Below, in pieces: positions 46,412-62,090 of a stretch of DNA of 64,000 nucleotides (positions within the stretch are counted from its first letter, which is position 1; every line of letters starts with the position of its first letter). The translations under genes were made by a program, and so were the position numbers. The notes below the pieces were generated by a model. That model worked only from the letters and a program-made list of their open reading frames with translations, made no database searches and was not told where the DNA came from. This DNA is from Flaccisagitta enflata. Its lineage: Eukaryota; Chaetognatha; Sagittoidea; Aphragmophora. The stretch spans positions 67,270,001-67,334,000 of the forward strand of contig OZ231126.1 in assembly GCA_965153355.1 (NCBI GenBank). Reading direction: 5' to 3'.

Positions 46412-46614
46412 TATAGCTGTATGCTGCTTATATGGCTTCGATGGCTTCGTAGTTGGAACCCAGTCAAGCAACGATCGCTTTTCTGAAACATTGATTCTCT
46501 GCCAAAGTTATTTGCCTCGAGTGTGCGCGAAAAAAAAACTCAGCTCCATCTCTTTGCGATTCTCTCTCTCTCTCTCTCTCCCCTACAACATATTTCTCTA
46601 TCTCATCCTCAATC

Positions 46615-46736
<122 letters not shown>

Positions 46737-46939
46737 GAGACCGAGAGAGACAGAGAAACAGGGAGACAGAGAAAGAGAGACAAAGACAGAGAGGCAGAGA
46801 TAAAGACCGAAGATGAGAGAGTATGACACCTATTCAAGGTCAAGCTCCCTTTCATCGCGCGTGACAATTTTAACGAATCACATCGACGTCATATCACGAT
46901 TCTTTGGTGGAGATATACCCGCACAGTCACACACGCGCG

Positions 46940-47040
<101 letters not shown>

Positions 47041-47171
47041 GCGCGCGCACGCACGCATGCATGCAAACAAACAAACAAACGTATCATGAACGAATGTACA
47101 GTTTGGGTATAATTGGGAATATTGTTCTATTTATCTTACATATTAATTTTTGCACCATGCTTTGCAAAAAA

Positions 47172-47391
47172 AGAAGTGACAGTATTGTTGCGGATGGGTG
47201 GGCAGGGGCTTACTAACACCTTCCCGACACACACACGCCCACACACAGACAATTACAACTGCAGCACCATTATTCCATTAATGTGCATTTCCACACTTTC
47301 TGACAGGAGTGTGACTCACGGATGAACCAACGGACTAATGGACTAATAGTCAAAGTATCTTATACAGTTGCATGTCCGCAACCAAAAAAAT
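47172..47391 (+). repeat. Family H repeat, T subtype, diverged
   Basis: ATTGTTGCGGATGGGTGGGC box, degenerate GGAC run, hairpin AGTTGCA..CGCAACC. Confidence 0.75.
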
Positions 47392-47528
47392 ACAAAATTG
47401 CTTTGAGTAGATTCAAACTGTGTGGATAGTAAATTAGTATCGTGAGAGCGTGAGTGGAATTTTGTGCCAACCAGTGGATGAAAAAATGAAATTAAAATCT
47501 ACTATAGAATTAGGAATGAAGCCCTTTG

Positions 47529-47954
<426 letters not shown>

Positions 47955-48355
47955 TGACATAGAATAGAATTCATTAATCTTGAATCTTGAAGACAGTGAC
48001 AGAGAGCAAGCAAGATTGGCAGAAAATACTTCAACGATCTTGTTTGCGTACAGAAGTTAAAAGCATTTTGTCTATCATCAGCTTACATGTTTTGACCAAA
48101 ACATGATCGTTTGATGATGGTCATTCCTTAACGTGGTTTTAAATCTACAGAGAATGACGAATAAGACATTGCGGTTTTTAAGGAGTTCGGGTACAAATTT
48201 TTTCACAAATTTGTGCCATGTTGAATTTTTTTTGGCTGTAAGATATGATAAAAAATCAACCGAACACAATGGGAGAGCAATGTCCTCGTCATTTTAAGTA
48301 TATTTGTACACATAACGCTCATGGCGCAATGACTTTACCTTCGAGTTAAACATCT
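47955..48355. other. Unassigned spacer
   Basis: AT-rich; a CAAAACATGATCG-type short inverted word near 48095. No gene recognised. Confidence 0.35.
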
Positions 48356-48554
48356 TTTCAGTCGCGTGCTACGCGAATACACCCAGCTTTTTCGGTCCGT
48401 CCATCGGTTTGTCGGTCCGTCCGTCCATCACACTTTGCTTTTTTTGTTTTTGCGGTCTTTGGCCTCACTGCTCCTGCCCAAATGGTCAATTGACCTCAAA
48501 TATGGCCCCTGCCCACCCACACGTGACTGGGGTAGCCGTGTATCCGGCCTTGTT
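48356..48554 (-). repeat. Family H repeat, C subtype, head-to-tail with the next copy
   Basis: 3' hairpin CAGTCGCGTGCTACGCGAAT (minus sense arms ATTCGCG, CGCGACT), GGTCC run, CCACACGTGACTGGGGTAGC, GTGTATCCGGCCTTGTT. Confidence 0.85.
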
Positions 48555-48717
48555 AGTTGCTGACACGCAACTCTATAAGAGGCTTTGTCCGTCCGTCGGT
48601 CCGTTCGTCGATCCGTCGGTCCGTTGGTCCGTAATGATTGAGTCGAAAAGTGGGAAAACGCGCATTTCCGCCCCTGCCCACTCGTCCGCAACTGGTGGCC
48701 GTGTACCCGGCCTTGTT
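48554..48717 (-). repeat. Family H repeat, T subtype
   Basis: Starts exactly where the previous copy ends: hairpin AGTTGCTGACACGCAACT, GGTCC run, CCACTCGTCCGCAACTGG and GTGTACCCGGCCTTGTT. Two subtypes side by side, each with matching ends. Confidence 0.88.
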
Positions 48718-48989
48718 CTTTCCCATTTTCATGAAATCTTTCACTCAAATTTACATGAAACTCTCATTGAAAGATTGAAAATATGACAGGTGGAACAATA
48801 TCCCTCACTTACGCGCACTCTACTACGCACATCACTCCTAGCTTTCCATTTAGCAAAACTAACTTACAAACATCCATTCTGAGTCTAACCCAAAACACTG
48901 ATGCCAAAATAGATGAGGGCACTTGATTGTTACCTTTATTACCAAAATTCAACAAATCACCCGAGAGTAACATTGTTAAGAAACCATAC

Positions 48990-49050
48990 CGTTGAAGGAT
49001 AGAATCGAGGCCAAGCTTGATGCGACCGCCGGACATTCTTATCCAAGGTA
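48990..49050 (-). CDS. Candidate first coding exon (16 codons)
   Basis: Acceptor TTTTCTGAAG (after a TTTC-rich tract) opens a 61-nt exon ending at donor CAACG|GTATGG. From the Met at 49036 it reads MSGGRIKLGLDSILQ. No following exon was found; it could be chance. Not recognised. Confidence 0.22.
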
Positions 49051-49058
49051 CTTCAGAA

Positions 49059-49180
<122 letters not shown>

Positions 49181-49487
49181 AAAAGAAAGAGGGAAAAATG
49201 GAAAAAAAGAAAGGAAGGAGAGAATGGAGAAAAGAAAAAAAGAAGTAGAAAAGAATGACAAAACAACTTCCCAATGAATAGATTTGGTGTCCTTTGTCTT
49301 TTGTTCTGAGGTCATTAACTTCCACCAAGATAGCAGCGGCAGTAGAGACAGCGGCAGGAACAGCAGCGGCTGCTTTTTGCATAGTGCCACAGCGATGATG
49401 AGTTGTCACTTTGATTTTTAAACGCGTCATCGTTAGCACTCTGATGACGCCTCATGACGGCGCCACGTGGAGCTCCTCATTAGTTCT

Positions 49488-49502
49488 CTTTCTTTCTTTC
49501 TT

Positions 49503-49565
<63 letters not shown>

Positions 49566-49578
49566 TTCTTTCTTTCTT

Positions 49579-49662
<84 letters not shown>
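49488..49662 (+). repeat. (TTTC)n(TCTG)n(TTTC)n(TC)n compound microsatellite
   Basis: Four motif blocks in order. Confidence 0.97.
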
Positions 49663-50511
<849 letters not shown>

Positions 50512-50620
50512 GTCGCACTCTACTGAAGCTATGCGGAGCGCTGCGAAGCAAGTGAGCAAAATGAGTTGTGCGAGGGAACGAACGTAGGGACCGAGTGAGT
50601 GGCTCGTTTAAAACGCGTAG
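50512..50620 (+). repeat. Family S fragment
   Basis: Core and right part only (GCGGAGCGCTGCGAAGCAAG to TTAAAACGCGTAGAAAC). Confidence 0.65.
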
Positions 50621-50805
50621 AAACAGACCGCCAGAGTTGGCACGTGCTAAATAGTTGAGGGACTCGAAATTTCCCGAAACTGTGGCCAATCGGGAACCGA
50701 CTGGGAAACAAATTGGCTTCTGGGTAAAATAATTTTCTGGTTCCAGATGGCGACTTAGAAATGAAAACACGGGGATGGAAACGTAAACAGACAACGGGGG
50801 AGGAT

Positions 50806-51424
<619 letters not shown>

Positions 51425-51637
51425 CGAAAGAGCTTATCGCAAAGCTACAGAAACCATAGGTCAGCATAACTAAAAAATGATTGACTCTGCAAAGAATGAA
51501 ATGGACACATAAGTGTTTCTATTTCCTATTTCCAACTTCATACCATAGCCCTCTCATCTGCTATGCTGTCTGCTTGGTTAACCATGATCCTTATCATTTA
51601 TCTCTGTTTACCTATCAGTCGGTCTGTCTGCCTCTGT

Positions 51638-51640
<3 letters not shown>

Positions 51641-51708
<68 letters not shown>
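51641..51708 (+). repeat. (TC)n microsatellite
   Basis: About 67 bp of TC. Confidence 0.97.
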
Positions 51709-51712
<4 letters not shown>

Positions 51713-51864
51713 TCTCTAATTTTGTATCCAATTCTGCTCCAACTCGTCCATCCAAATTAGCATGAGCAAATAAATTCCAAGGACAGAAAGCAGAGACAGC
51801 CTCCGGGTCAGTTCCCCCAGTTTGACATAACCCCGAAGAAAAAAACGGACCGGTTCAAGACCCT

Positions 51865-52108
51865 GGGCGTGTTTCTAGTGAGCGCCAAAAACGCGTTTGT
51901 TCCCATAAAACGTGATAACAGCGTGAACACATTTTCAAAAATTTTAACTGTCCCACAAGGGAGTGAGTGAAGTGAGTGAGCGAGCCTGTGAACGGAGCGT
52001 AGCAAAGCGAAGCGCTGCGGAGCGAGTGAGCGGTGCGAGCGAACAAACGTAGCTAGCGACCGAGTGGCCCTTTCAAAACGCGATCGTCTTTGACTAGAAA
52101 CGCCCCCC
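51865..52108 (+). repeat. Family S repeat, full length
   Basis: GGGCGTGTTTCTAGTGAGCG start and GACTAGAAACGCCCC end. CCCT or CCTG occurs at both borders. Confidence 0.9.
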
Positions 52109-52264
52109 CCTGTCAGTTACTCATATCTTCTCCGGGGTCTCCTTTAAAAACGCACACTTCAAACATGGTTGGCCCGTTGGCTGTCACATATTGCTTCCTT
52201 CACTACACAGATGCGCCTACCACTTTTCTTTCCTCTTACGCTCATTAGAATCCTTTTAGAAATA

Positions 52265-52405
52265 ATTGCAGTTGCAGCTGTTCAAAAGCAACGATACGAG
52301 CATTGAGGAATTTATACTATAACCACAAAATCCTTTCAAAAACTAGTTTCAAATTTAAATTTCTCAATGCTCGTATGATTGTTTTGGAACGACCGCAACT
52401 GCAAT
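52265..52405. mobile_element. Short foldback element (141 bp)
   Basis: ATTGCAGTTGCAGCTGTTC and ACGATACGAGCATTGAGGAA on the left are matched in inverse on the right (ATGCTCGTATGATTGTTTTG, CCGCAACTGCAAT). Arms of about 45 bp. Target duplication uncertain. Confidence 0.7.
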
Positions 52406-52740
52406 GATGTGTCCTTTCTTTGCCTTTTGGCTTTTCAATTACAAATCTATGCGAATGTATGATTAGTTTCTTTCGGTAATTTCTCAACAGAATAAAAGAA
52501 CATACATATTCAATGAAGCTCCAGACCACCACGAGTTATATTTCTATCGCGATATCATTCTATGTTATCCGGCCTCGTGTTCTGATTACAGACGGGAAAA
52601 TAAAAGTGGAAAGTTCCCACATGGTTACCACTCACCAGATTCCATATTCGTTCCATATAATTTCTCTCTGAAAATAGATTTCATCGCGCTCAATCCTCAA
52701 TATGCTTGACATCAGCAGATTCTGTGTTTTCTTTTAAGCC

Positions 52741-53093
52741 AGTAATTTTTTCTGTAGCATGCTACTCGATTTTTCATGTCTGTCGGTTGCAAGCCCCGGC
52801 GATTTTGCATTTTCTTTAACAATACAATACACTATACAATTTTTCAAAGTATTGGGCCAATATAATACAATACCAATACAATACAATATCTTAAAGAATT
52901 GTACCCAATACGTAACAATATTCTAATTTACTTAATAAAAAATCTTTGTTGAATCTTGAATAAATAGTTGAAGCTTTTACTCATTTTTTTTATGCTTGAT
53001 CAAAAAAGAATTTTTGAATATTTTTCTTAACTTTCATACATCAATATTTCTTTTCATATATTTTTTATCTTTGCTTCTTTAGGTAAGTCTTTT

Positions 53094-53173
<80 letters not shown>

Positions 53174-53348
53174 TGTGTGTGTGTGTGTGTCTGTATGTCT
53201 CTCTCTCTCTTATTTTCTTTCTTCTTTTTTCTCCGTCTTTATCTCTATGTATCTGTCTGTCTGTCTGTCTGTCTGATCTCTCTCTTCCTTCTCTTCTCTC
53301 TCTTTCTTCTTCTTCTTTCTTTCTCTCTCTTCTCTCTCTCTCTCTTCT

Positions 53349-53385
<37 letters not shown>

Positions 53386-53898
53386 CTCTCCCCTTGAGTG
53401 TACTGACCCAGGTTTAGATCTGAGGGAAAATCGATCTTTCCTCCTCCTCATCCTCTGCATCTTCACTTTTTTTCTGCACTTCCTAAAAAATCAATCTCTC
53501 CTCATCCTTCTCATCCACCTTACCTTATCTTCTTCTTCTTCCTTACTTTTGTTTTTCACCAGTTTGTTTGACCTTCCTAAGAATTCCACTATTTTCTCCA
53601 AAAAAAATTATTGTAATGTATTTTATTGGGAACATAACAATACCCATAGTAAGTATTGGGTAAACCCAATACTTACAAGTATTGTAAATACAATACAATA
53701 CCCAATACGAATCGCCCGGCCTTGGTCGGTTGGTCTCTCGGTCGTTCCACTAAAGACACTTTGCTTGATCGGCTTTTTCATGGGCGGCATTTGTATCCCT
53801 ACTTCCACCCAAATGCATGGTTAGCCCTTATTTTCACTGCCCCTGCCCACCTGCACGCGACTTGGGTAGCCGTGTATCGGCTGTATCTGGCCTTGTTT
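52741..53898 (-). repeat. Family H repeat split by a hAT-type element
   Basis: Left part GTAGCATGCTACTCGA and GTCTGTCGGTTG; right part resumes GGTTGGTCTCTCGGTCG, then CCTGCCCACCTGCACGCGAC and CTGGCCTTGTT. A GTGTATCGGCTGTATCTGG duplication lies at the 5' end. Confidence 0.75.
52790..53724. mobile_element. Non-autonomous hAT-type element (935 bp)
   Basis: Ends CAAGCCCCGGCGATT and (inverse) CAAGGCCGGGCGATT, with exact 8-bp duplications GTCGGTTG at 52782-52789 and 53725-53732. Subterminal AATAC words are dense at both ends. The middle holds (TG)n at about 53095-53190 and TC-rich tracts to about 53395. No transposase. Confidence 0.88.
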
Positions 53899-53977
53899 AT
53901 CATTTCATTACATTTCCTCTTTTTGTCTTCCATCTCTTTTGATTCAAGAATTTCTTTAAGCGCCCTTCCAGGCGCGG

Positions 53978-54182
53978 ATAACCTCGTTTTGAAAGGTCAC
54001 TCGGTCGCTTGCTATGTTTGTTCGCTCGCACTGCTCACTCCACTGGCTTGCTCTGTTCACAGGCTCGTTCACTCACTTTGCTCATTCCCTCGTCAGACAG
54101 TGATAGTCATAAATATGTGTTCACGCTGTAAACGTGTTCAGTGGGAACAAACGCGTTTTTAGTTGTCACAAGAAACACGCCC
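53978..54182 (-). repeat. Family S repeat, diverged
   Basis: CTCGTTTTGAAAGGTCACTC through GTTGTCACAAGAAACACGCCC; the GACTAGAAACG end is missing. Confidence 0.8.
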
Positions 54183-55627
<1,445 letters not shown>

Positions 55628-56438
55628 TTTTTGGGCAGCGGCCCCGAAGGGGACGAAGTCCTGTAGAACACAGGGGGAATCTGTCCGTCCGTCCGTCCGT
55701 CCGTACGTCCGTCCGTCCGTCCCCCCCACCGCCCCATTCTCAGGGCTTCGTCACCTTTGGGGCCAAAATCCAAGCAAAATGGCCCAAATCTAAGCAAAAT
55801 GACCCAAATCCAAGCAAAATGGCTAAAATCTGGCTAGAAAACCAAAATTTTAGTCAAAATTCTATCATTTTGGCCCCTAAGATCTAGATCCTGGTTTCTA
55901 ATACCCAGATTCTGGCCTCTAAAACCCTAATCCTAGCCTCAGAGATCTAGATCTTGATCTCTGTGACCCAGATTCTGGCCTCCAAGACCCAGGATCTGGC
56001 CTCAAGGCCCTAGATCCTGGCCTCAGAGACCCAATTCTGGCCTCAGAGACTCAAACCCTGGCCTCTGAGACCAAGAAATTGGTCTCTGAGACCCAGATTC
56101 TGGCCTCAGAGACCCAAATCCCGGCCTGCTCCCCCCTCAACTTAAATAACAAACTTCTCAAGAAGAGCAGGGGTACCCTTGTCCATATACTGCCTTTTGT
56201 CATTTCTCCATGTTATTCAAAGAGAGTTTGAATAACAGGGCTTCCTTGACAAAAGGAAGGCTGAGAGAAGGACGGACGGACGGATGGACGGACGGACAGA
56301 TTCCCCCTGTGTTCTACAGGACTTCGTCCCCTTCGGGGCCGCTGCCCTGCTCCCCCTCAACCTAAATCACATACTACTCAAGCAGGGCACGGGTACCGCT
56401 GACCACTTACTGCCTTTGGGCTGCTATTTAGTTGATAT
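55628..56438 (+). repeat. Family G foldback and inverted partner arm
   Basis: Left arm GGGCAGCGGCCCCGAAGGGG and CCTGTAGAACACAGG, GTCC run, then AAATCCAAGCAAAATGGC and CAGATTCTGGCCTC minisatellites. A first right tail at about 56130-56210 and a full inverted arm with GGGCACGGGTACCGCTGACC tail at 56264-56438. Probably two overlapping copies. Confidence 0.75.
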
Positions 56439-56520
56439 TTAACGGATTTCCCTTAAAACATCATCACAAGACTTTTATCAATGTAAATTTTGTAACAATG
56501 CCTTGAACTCAACATTGGTA

Positions 56521-57118
56521 ACAGTGGCAAAATAAAAAAAGAGACAAAATGTTTTTCAATGTTTTACATTCATCAAATGAGAAAAATATAGCAAAATCTG
56601 TGACCATTTTAAAGCTCTTCGAAAGATCTTCAAAATGGGACCATGCTGGTTGCCATAGCTTCATTTGTTTAGAAATGACATAAGAATGAAGAGTAGATGG
56701 TCAAGAGTGAAAAAGCCACGTTAAAAAAGCTGTGGGTTTTTGTTAGTTCATAAAAAAAATGAAAAAAAATCTTTTTGAACTTTTTTTTACAACGTTTTTT
56801 CAAAGATTTTTGAATTTTCTTGCATTTAAGACCAATCCCAGATTTGTAGCTCAAACCATTTAAGAGTTACAGCTCGTCAAAGGGAACTACTACTTTTCAA
56901 AGCCTTTTGAATTCAGCTGAATCCCAAAATTGAATATGGGAATGTTTTTATTCATTCTTGTGCCATTTCTAAACGAATAAAGCTAGAATAACCAGCAACG
57001 TCTCATTTGAAAGATCTCTTGCACAGCTTTAAAACGGTCACTGTTTTTTTATAGTTCAAATATTCAGTTTAGCACAAATCAGCTATACAAGTTGTCTCTT
57101 TTTTTATTTTGCCATTGT
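56521..57118. mobile_element. TA-target foldback element (598 bp)
   Basis: Ends ACAGTGGCAAAATAAAAAAA and (inverse) ACAATGGCAAAATAAAAAAA, flanked by TA at 56519-56520 and 57119-57120. Inverted arms run about 190 bp, including TTTGTTTAGAAATGACAT and GCTCTTCGAAAGATCTT, shared with the element at 43139. Confidence 0.85.
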
Positions 57119-57120
57119 TA

Positions 57121-57766
57121 GAAAGGTTTTGAATTTATATGGAAAGATCAATATACATTTTGTGGCAAAAAACAGGGCTGAAACAATCTGCGATGATGAA
57201 AAAAGCTGCTTTATGTAAGTATTTTCAGAAGAGCGGAAGGTCTGCTGAAATAACATTGGCTGTCATTGGATCTTGAGTTTTGTCTTTTATTTAATTTGAA
57301 AATGTTAATGTGGTGATGCAAAGAAGTAAAAAACATATCTAGAATCGTGAGACACTGGCCTTTAATATGACTATAGACTTGATGTAATGTTTGCTTTATA
57401 CAAAAATTGTTTATTACAAATATAATCATTTAAAGAATGAAAAAAAAAAAGCAAAAATTGAAGCAGTCTCACTTAGCTAAACCATGCGCGATAGATGATT
57501 TAAAATATCGACTTGTTTCTCCGGAATCTTGTTCAGCATCAAGTGACAATGATTCATGTAAAATCTGAAAATTTCATTTTAATTTCTTGATATATTTTTA
57601 AACACTTGAAATATTAAAACCTTGATTTGACCGACTTCCTGAGCCGGCTTAAACTTGAAGCGGCTCATCGAGATTCAACTACCCCTAATAGATATCTACA
57701 AATATGCAAAAGCGCAATAAGATCAGTAGCGTCAGATGGCGTCAGGAAGTGTTCAAAGATATCCTA
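57121..57766. other. Unassigned region
   Basis: AT-rich; the frame at 57627 reads protein-like for 45 codons but has no acceptor before it and runs into the next element. Confidence 0.3.
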
Positions 57767-57768
57767 TA

Positions 57769-57945
57769 CAGTTGAACCCCGCTCTAACGGATTTCAGGGG
57801 ACCAACAATTTTCTTCTATTATAGGCGGCCTTCTGTTATTGCTAACAAAGGAAATAAAAGAAATCAACTTGATGAGACCATGAATTTGCATCTGTTGTAG
57901 GCGGAATTCCGTTGGTTGCGGGTCCGTTAGAGCAGGGTTCAACTG
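57769..57945. mobile_element. Short TA-target (pogo-like) element (177 bp)
   Basis: Ends CAGTTGAACCCCGCTCTAAC and (inverse) CAGTTGAACCCTGCTCTAAC, flanked by TA at 57767-57768 and 57946-57947. CAGTTGAACC termini are typical of pogo/Tigger-like short elements. Confidence 0.85.
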
Positions 57946-58280
57946 TAATATGCAAATTAAGTAAATGATTGGAGAGAGAGATACAGACAGACAGAGACAG
58001 AGAGACAAAGAAACAGTTAAAGAGACAGACAGATAGACAGACAGACAGACAAAGATTAGTATTTATGAATTTCTGGCTTCAGAATATGAATTTACATTTT
58101 TTTCTATAAGAACATCATTTTTCTTCCAAAGGCTTCCTGTCTTTATTTTTAAGGCCAACATTCTTAGAGCGTTCCTACTTTCAAATACTATACCAATATA
58201 GCAAAACTTATTATGTGTGACAGACATTGGAGAATCTTCAATACAGACATCGGAGAAACGGGAGAAACGGGGAAACTTTA

Positions 58281-58619
58281 GTGTTCCACTATCGTGGAAC
58301 ACAACAAGCCCGACCGGGCAACGATGCGTCCGGGCTGTGTCTTTGCGTGTATTGATCATGTAACATGATATATGGAGAGACACATGGACAAACAGGCAGA
58401 TGAAACGACTAGAGTAGTAAATAAGGCTCTCAAAACATGTTTGTCGATCATTTGAGTCAGTAAAGGATCTCATTGTGGTCAAAAACAGCCGAGAAACGCG
58501 GTCTTTGCACTTGCGTAACAGACGGACATACGTACGGACCAACGGACGGAACGACGGACGGACGGACGGACGGACAGACCCTCTTATAGAGATGCGTTCC
58601 TGACGGACGCATCTAAAAA
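58281..58619 (+). repeat. Family H repeat, third subtype, with an adjoining hairpin
   Basis: 5' hairpin GCCCGACCGGGC, then GATGCGTCCGGGC, a GGAC run, and the 3' hairpin AGATGCGT..ACGCATCT then AAAAA. Directly upstream a perfect hairpin GTGTTCCAC..GTGGAACAC lies at 58281-58302. This copy shows the same layout with different sequence at all pairing sites. Confidence 0.75.
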
Positions 58620-59081
58620 CCAAAGCATCGTCAGAAATAGCAAAGTGCAGTAAAATGGAGCTAAGGGAAAACAGGAGACAAACAAGGGATGAGAGAGTGT
58701 GGAAAAAAATAGACTAGAACAAGGATGAAAAAAAAACCAAACAAACAAAACAAAACCAAAAAAAGTGAATCTGCGATTCTTGTTTCTACTCGCTTTCATT
58801 GATTATCCAATTTTGCAAGCAGATTTTTTGTTGTTGACATTGACAACTTCTATTTTTTTGTTGTTGACATTGACAACTTCAATTTTTTTGTTTCTTTGTC
58901 TTTTCTAAACACCGAAGCCGATTCTAAACACAACGTCAGTTCTCTCGCCTTCCCCACAAACAAGCTGATTTTACTGTTGACATTTTTACTCTTCCCCCCT
59001 CTTATTTGTCACTGTTTAGTGCTGCAGACGTCGTTTTCCGATGTACCGCGCGTGACTATCAATTCGGATGGCCGGTCTGTA
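58620..59081. other. Spacer with a secretion-signal-like frame
   Basis: Two tandem copies of a TTGTTGTTGACATTGACAAC unit near 58828-58885. The plus-strand frame 58911-59080 has a hydrophobic stretch (KLILLLTFLLFPPLICHC) then SFSDVPRVTINSDGRSV, and is cut by the foldback element at 59082. No ATG; an exon is possible but unproven. Confidence 0.25.
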
Positions 59082-59638
59082 CAGTACATCTCGTCTAGAC
59101 TTGAGATAACGGGGACAAGCACTGTGAATAGACAAATGAAGGCAGGGGTGTGATACTTGGATCATAGATCGTAGATCAAAGAATGCTTAATTCCTTTCGA
59201 TAGCTGGTTGCTATGGAAACACATTTCCATGTATTCTCACTAAGACATCAATAATTTGAGAGGTTTTTAAAGGGAACATTGCCTAAAATCAAATTTGCTA
59301 CAACTTTCCCACAGTATGTTTTGGAAGAATGTTGCTTGTTTGGTCGTTGCTAGAGTGCGTATCCATGTGTTACAACCCCTAGCAACCGCTAATTAAGCGA
59401 CATTCTTACAGAACATACTGTGGGAAAGTTGAAGTAAATTTAATCATAAAAAATTTTCCCCTAAAAAATTTCTCAAAATATTGATATTTAAGCGAATATA
59501 CATAGAAATACGTTTCCATGGCAACCAGCTATCATGGGCAATAAAGCATCCTTTTATAAGTCTATATTTCAAATATAGCTTCATTTGTTTTTCTACAATG
59601 CTTGCCCCCCTTATTTCAAGTCTAGACGAGATCTACTG
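59082..59638. mobile_element. TA-target foldback element (557 bp)
   Basis: Ends CAGTACATCTCGTCTAGAC and (inverse) CAGTAGATCTCGTCTAGAC, flanked by TA at 59080-59081 and 59639-59640. Inverted arms include GATAGCTGGTTGCTATGG and ACTTTCCCACAGTATGTT and span most of the element. Confidence 0.88.
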
Positions 59639-59742
59639 TATGCATTTCGCCGTTTTTGTTGTCACCATGCCTATCCTTGAAAAAAAAAAAACAAGGTCAA
59701 GTTATGGCAAATAAGTGCGGCTCGCGTGATTAATAATTTGTG

Positions 59743-59792
59743 AATGAATGAATGAATGAATGAATGAATGAATGAATGAATGATAGGATGAA
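59743..59792 (+). repeat. (GAAT)n microsatellite
   Basis: About 50 bp of TGAA/GAAT units. Confidence 0.95.
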
Positions 59793-59990
59793 TGAATGGT
59801 GATAGGAATAAAGAAAGACGCCAGAATCGGCCGTTTTGCACATCTCAAATGTTTGCGTGAGCGACCAACTGACCAGCCGTACAACCAACCGTAGGACGGA
59901 AGGACTGACGCACCTAAAACTGGCTCGCTTTCTCCGCCTCCTTTCACCGTTGTCGGCCTTGTTAAAAGCATTGAAAACATTGGACTCTTT

Positions 59991-60243
59991 GGGCGTGTTT
60001 CTAGTGAGCGCCAAAAACGCGTTTGTTCCCGTGAAACGCGATAACAGCGTGAACAAATATTCCAGAATTTCAACTGTCCCACGAGGGAGTGAGCGAAGTG
60101 AGTGAGCGAGCTCGTGAACGGAGCGAGCGAAGCAAGCGTAGCGAAGTGGAGCGAGTGAGCAGAGTGAGCGGTGCGAGCGAACGAACGTAGCGAGCGACCG
60201 AGTGGCAGGTTCAAAACGCGATTGTCTTTGACTAGAAACGGCC
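59991..60243 (+). repeat. Family S repeat, full length
   Basis: GGGCGTGTTTCTAGTGAGCG start, GACTAGAAACGGCC end. Confidence 0.9.
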
Positions 60244-61158
60244 TCTAACTAAAATTGGTTTGCCATTCTCGCGTAAACATATTGATCCAGTATTTTCTAG
60301 TACACGGTATCAAAAAGGTTTTCTTGGGGGATGATCTAAGGAACATAAGGTAGAAAAACCAATTGTTTTAATCATCATCATCATCTAGTTAGCTAAGTAT
60401 TGACCTTACCTTGATTTTCAAATTCAATTCTTGAAGATCTAATAATACTTGTCATGTCCACCGATCCTGCAACACTTATTTCTTGAGTGAAATGATTTTA
60501 AAAATTTCATTCTCATTTAAATTTTCTTTCCGCTGAAAAAAGTTTATCGGTTAAATGCACAGTAATCATCCCAGGAACCAGGTCGTTCAATCGAAATGAA
60601 TGGCAATATCTTAGATGAAAACCCGTCCCTTCCTTCGTTGTACCCATCTTTTTCACTAAAGCCCTGTAGCCTCTCCTCCACCCCCACCCAAGATTACTGA
60701 GATTAACACAACTACTCATCGGGTGCTGCCTTATAGTTGTACCAGGCCCAATCAAATGAGCTTCTTAGCCGTTCACGAATAGGAGAAAGAAAAGACAGCA
60801 TCGGTCGGTGCAACCTCCCACTCAAGTTGTTTTTTTTTTTTGCAGGCTGTAGGCTGCAGTCTAAGGGTCAGTTATGATAAAGACGTCCTCTAACGACAGT
60901 TAGAAAAGAAAAAAAAATATCGAGAAGATTGCGAACAAACAGATAAGAAAAAGAGAGGAATAAAAAGCAAAGCTGACCGAGAGCGGACCCTCATGGAGAG
61001 TAGACGACCAAAAGAAAACAACAAACAGAACAACAACACAGACATAGAAAAAAGAAGAGGGGTTGGTGGGAGAGAGGAAAATGACGGTTGGCGTTGGCTT
61101 TATCAACTTGCAGTGTAATGCCAGTTAACTGTAGATATGACAGTTTCATGGCGATGAC
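60244..61158. other. Unassigned region
   Basis: A minus-strand frame at 60695-60513 follows an acceptor-like GTTAATCTCAG and ends in a stop (NLGWGWRRGYRALVKKMG start). No second exon supports it. The rest is A-rich spacer. Confidence 0.25.
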
Positions 61159-61369
<211 letters not shown>

Positions 61370-61519
61370 ACTAATGGTAATCCGTTTTTTTCTAGAGCCC
61401 CTTTCCAAAGACGAACCAAAGACGCAAAGGGCGATGCACCGAATGGGCAATCCTTGGGATAAGTAAATGTGAAAACATTATCTAAGATTAGCGAATGAGA
61501 GCCAGAGTGTCTAAGATAC

Positions 61520-61650
61520 TCTAATACTTTGTCTATCCCTCTGCGTCTGTCTGTCTATCTGTCTGTTTCTGTCTGTCTGTATGTCTGTCTGCCTGTCAAA
61601 GCTATTTGCCTCGAGTGTGCGTGAAAAAGAACCCAGCTCTACCTTTTAGT

Positions 61651-61699
<49 letters not shown>
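61520..61699 (+). repeat. Short (TCTG)n and (TC)n tracts
   Basis: TCTG-type units near 61540-61595 and TC at about 61652-61699. The words AAGCTATTTGCCTCGAGTGTGCG and AACCCAGCTC between them also occur near 46505-46545, beside another GA/TC tract. Confidence 0.8.
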
Positions 61700-61703
<4 letters not shown>

Positions 61704-62090
61704 TGGTTGGACTAACGGTTACTTCCATAAGCTTAGTATATAGACAAACACGTAGTTGAATATGATTAACTATATGGGCAGTTTTTGAAATTTTCCCGAT
61801 AGTTCCCCAACAATCCAATTTTAAAAAAAAAATGATGATGCACAATTTGATAATTATCGTTGAGATGCACAAAGCTAACAAGATTACGGTCACTATCTCG
61901 TTCCTGACCATGGATAATTCAAGCGTGACTACGGACCGACTGACAATGCGATAGACAAGGAGATATTTAATCGCGTTTATAAAAGTGCCGATCGTATCCT
62001 CAAATGGCGTATGTAATGGTAATGACGAAAGGACATGATGTCTTTTCGCGACACTTGTCCAAAACTGAGAAAAAAGAGAAGATGAGGAGA
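61700..62090. other. Unassigned spacer
   Basis: No gene or repeat family recognised. Confidence 0.35.

Noticed and set aside
57627-57770. Exon call on a protein-like plus-strand frame
   Set aside because: An in-frame stop lies just upstream with no AG acceptor between, and no ATG start is present.
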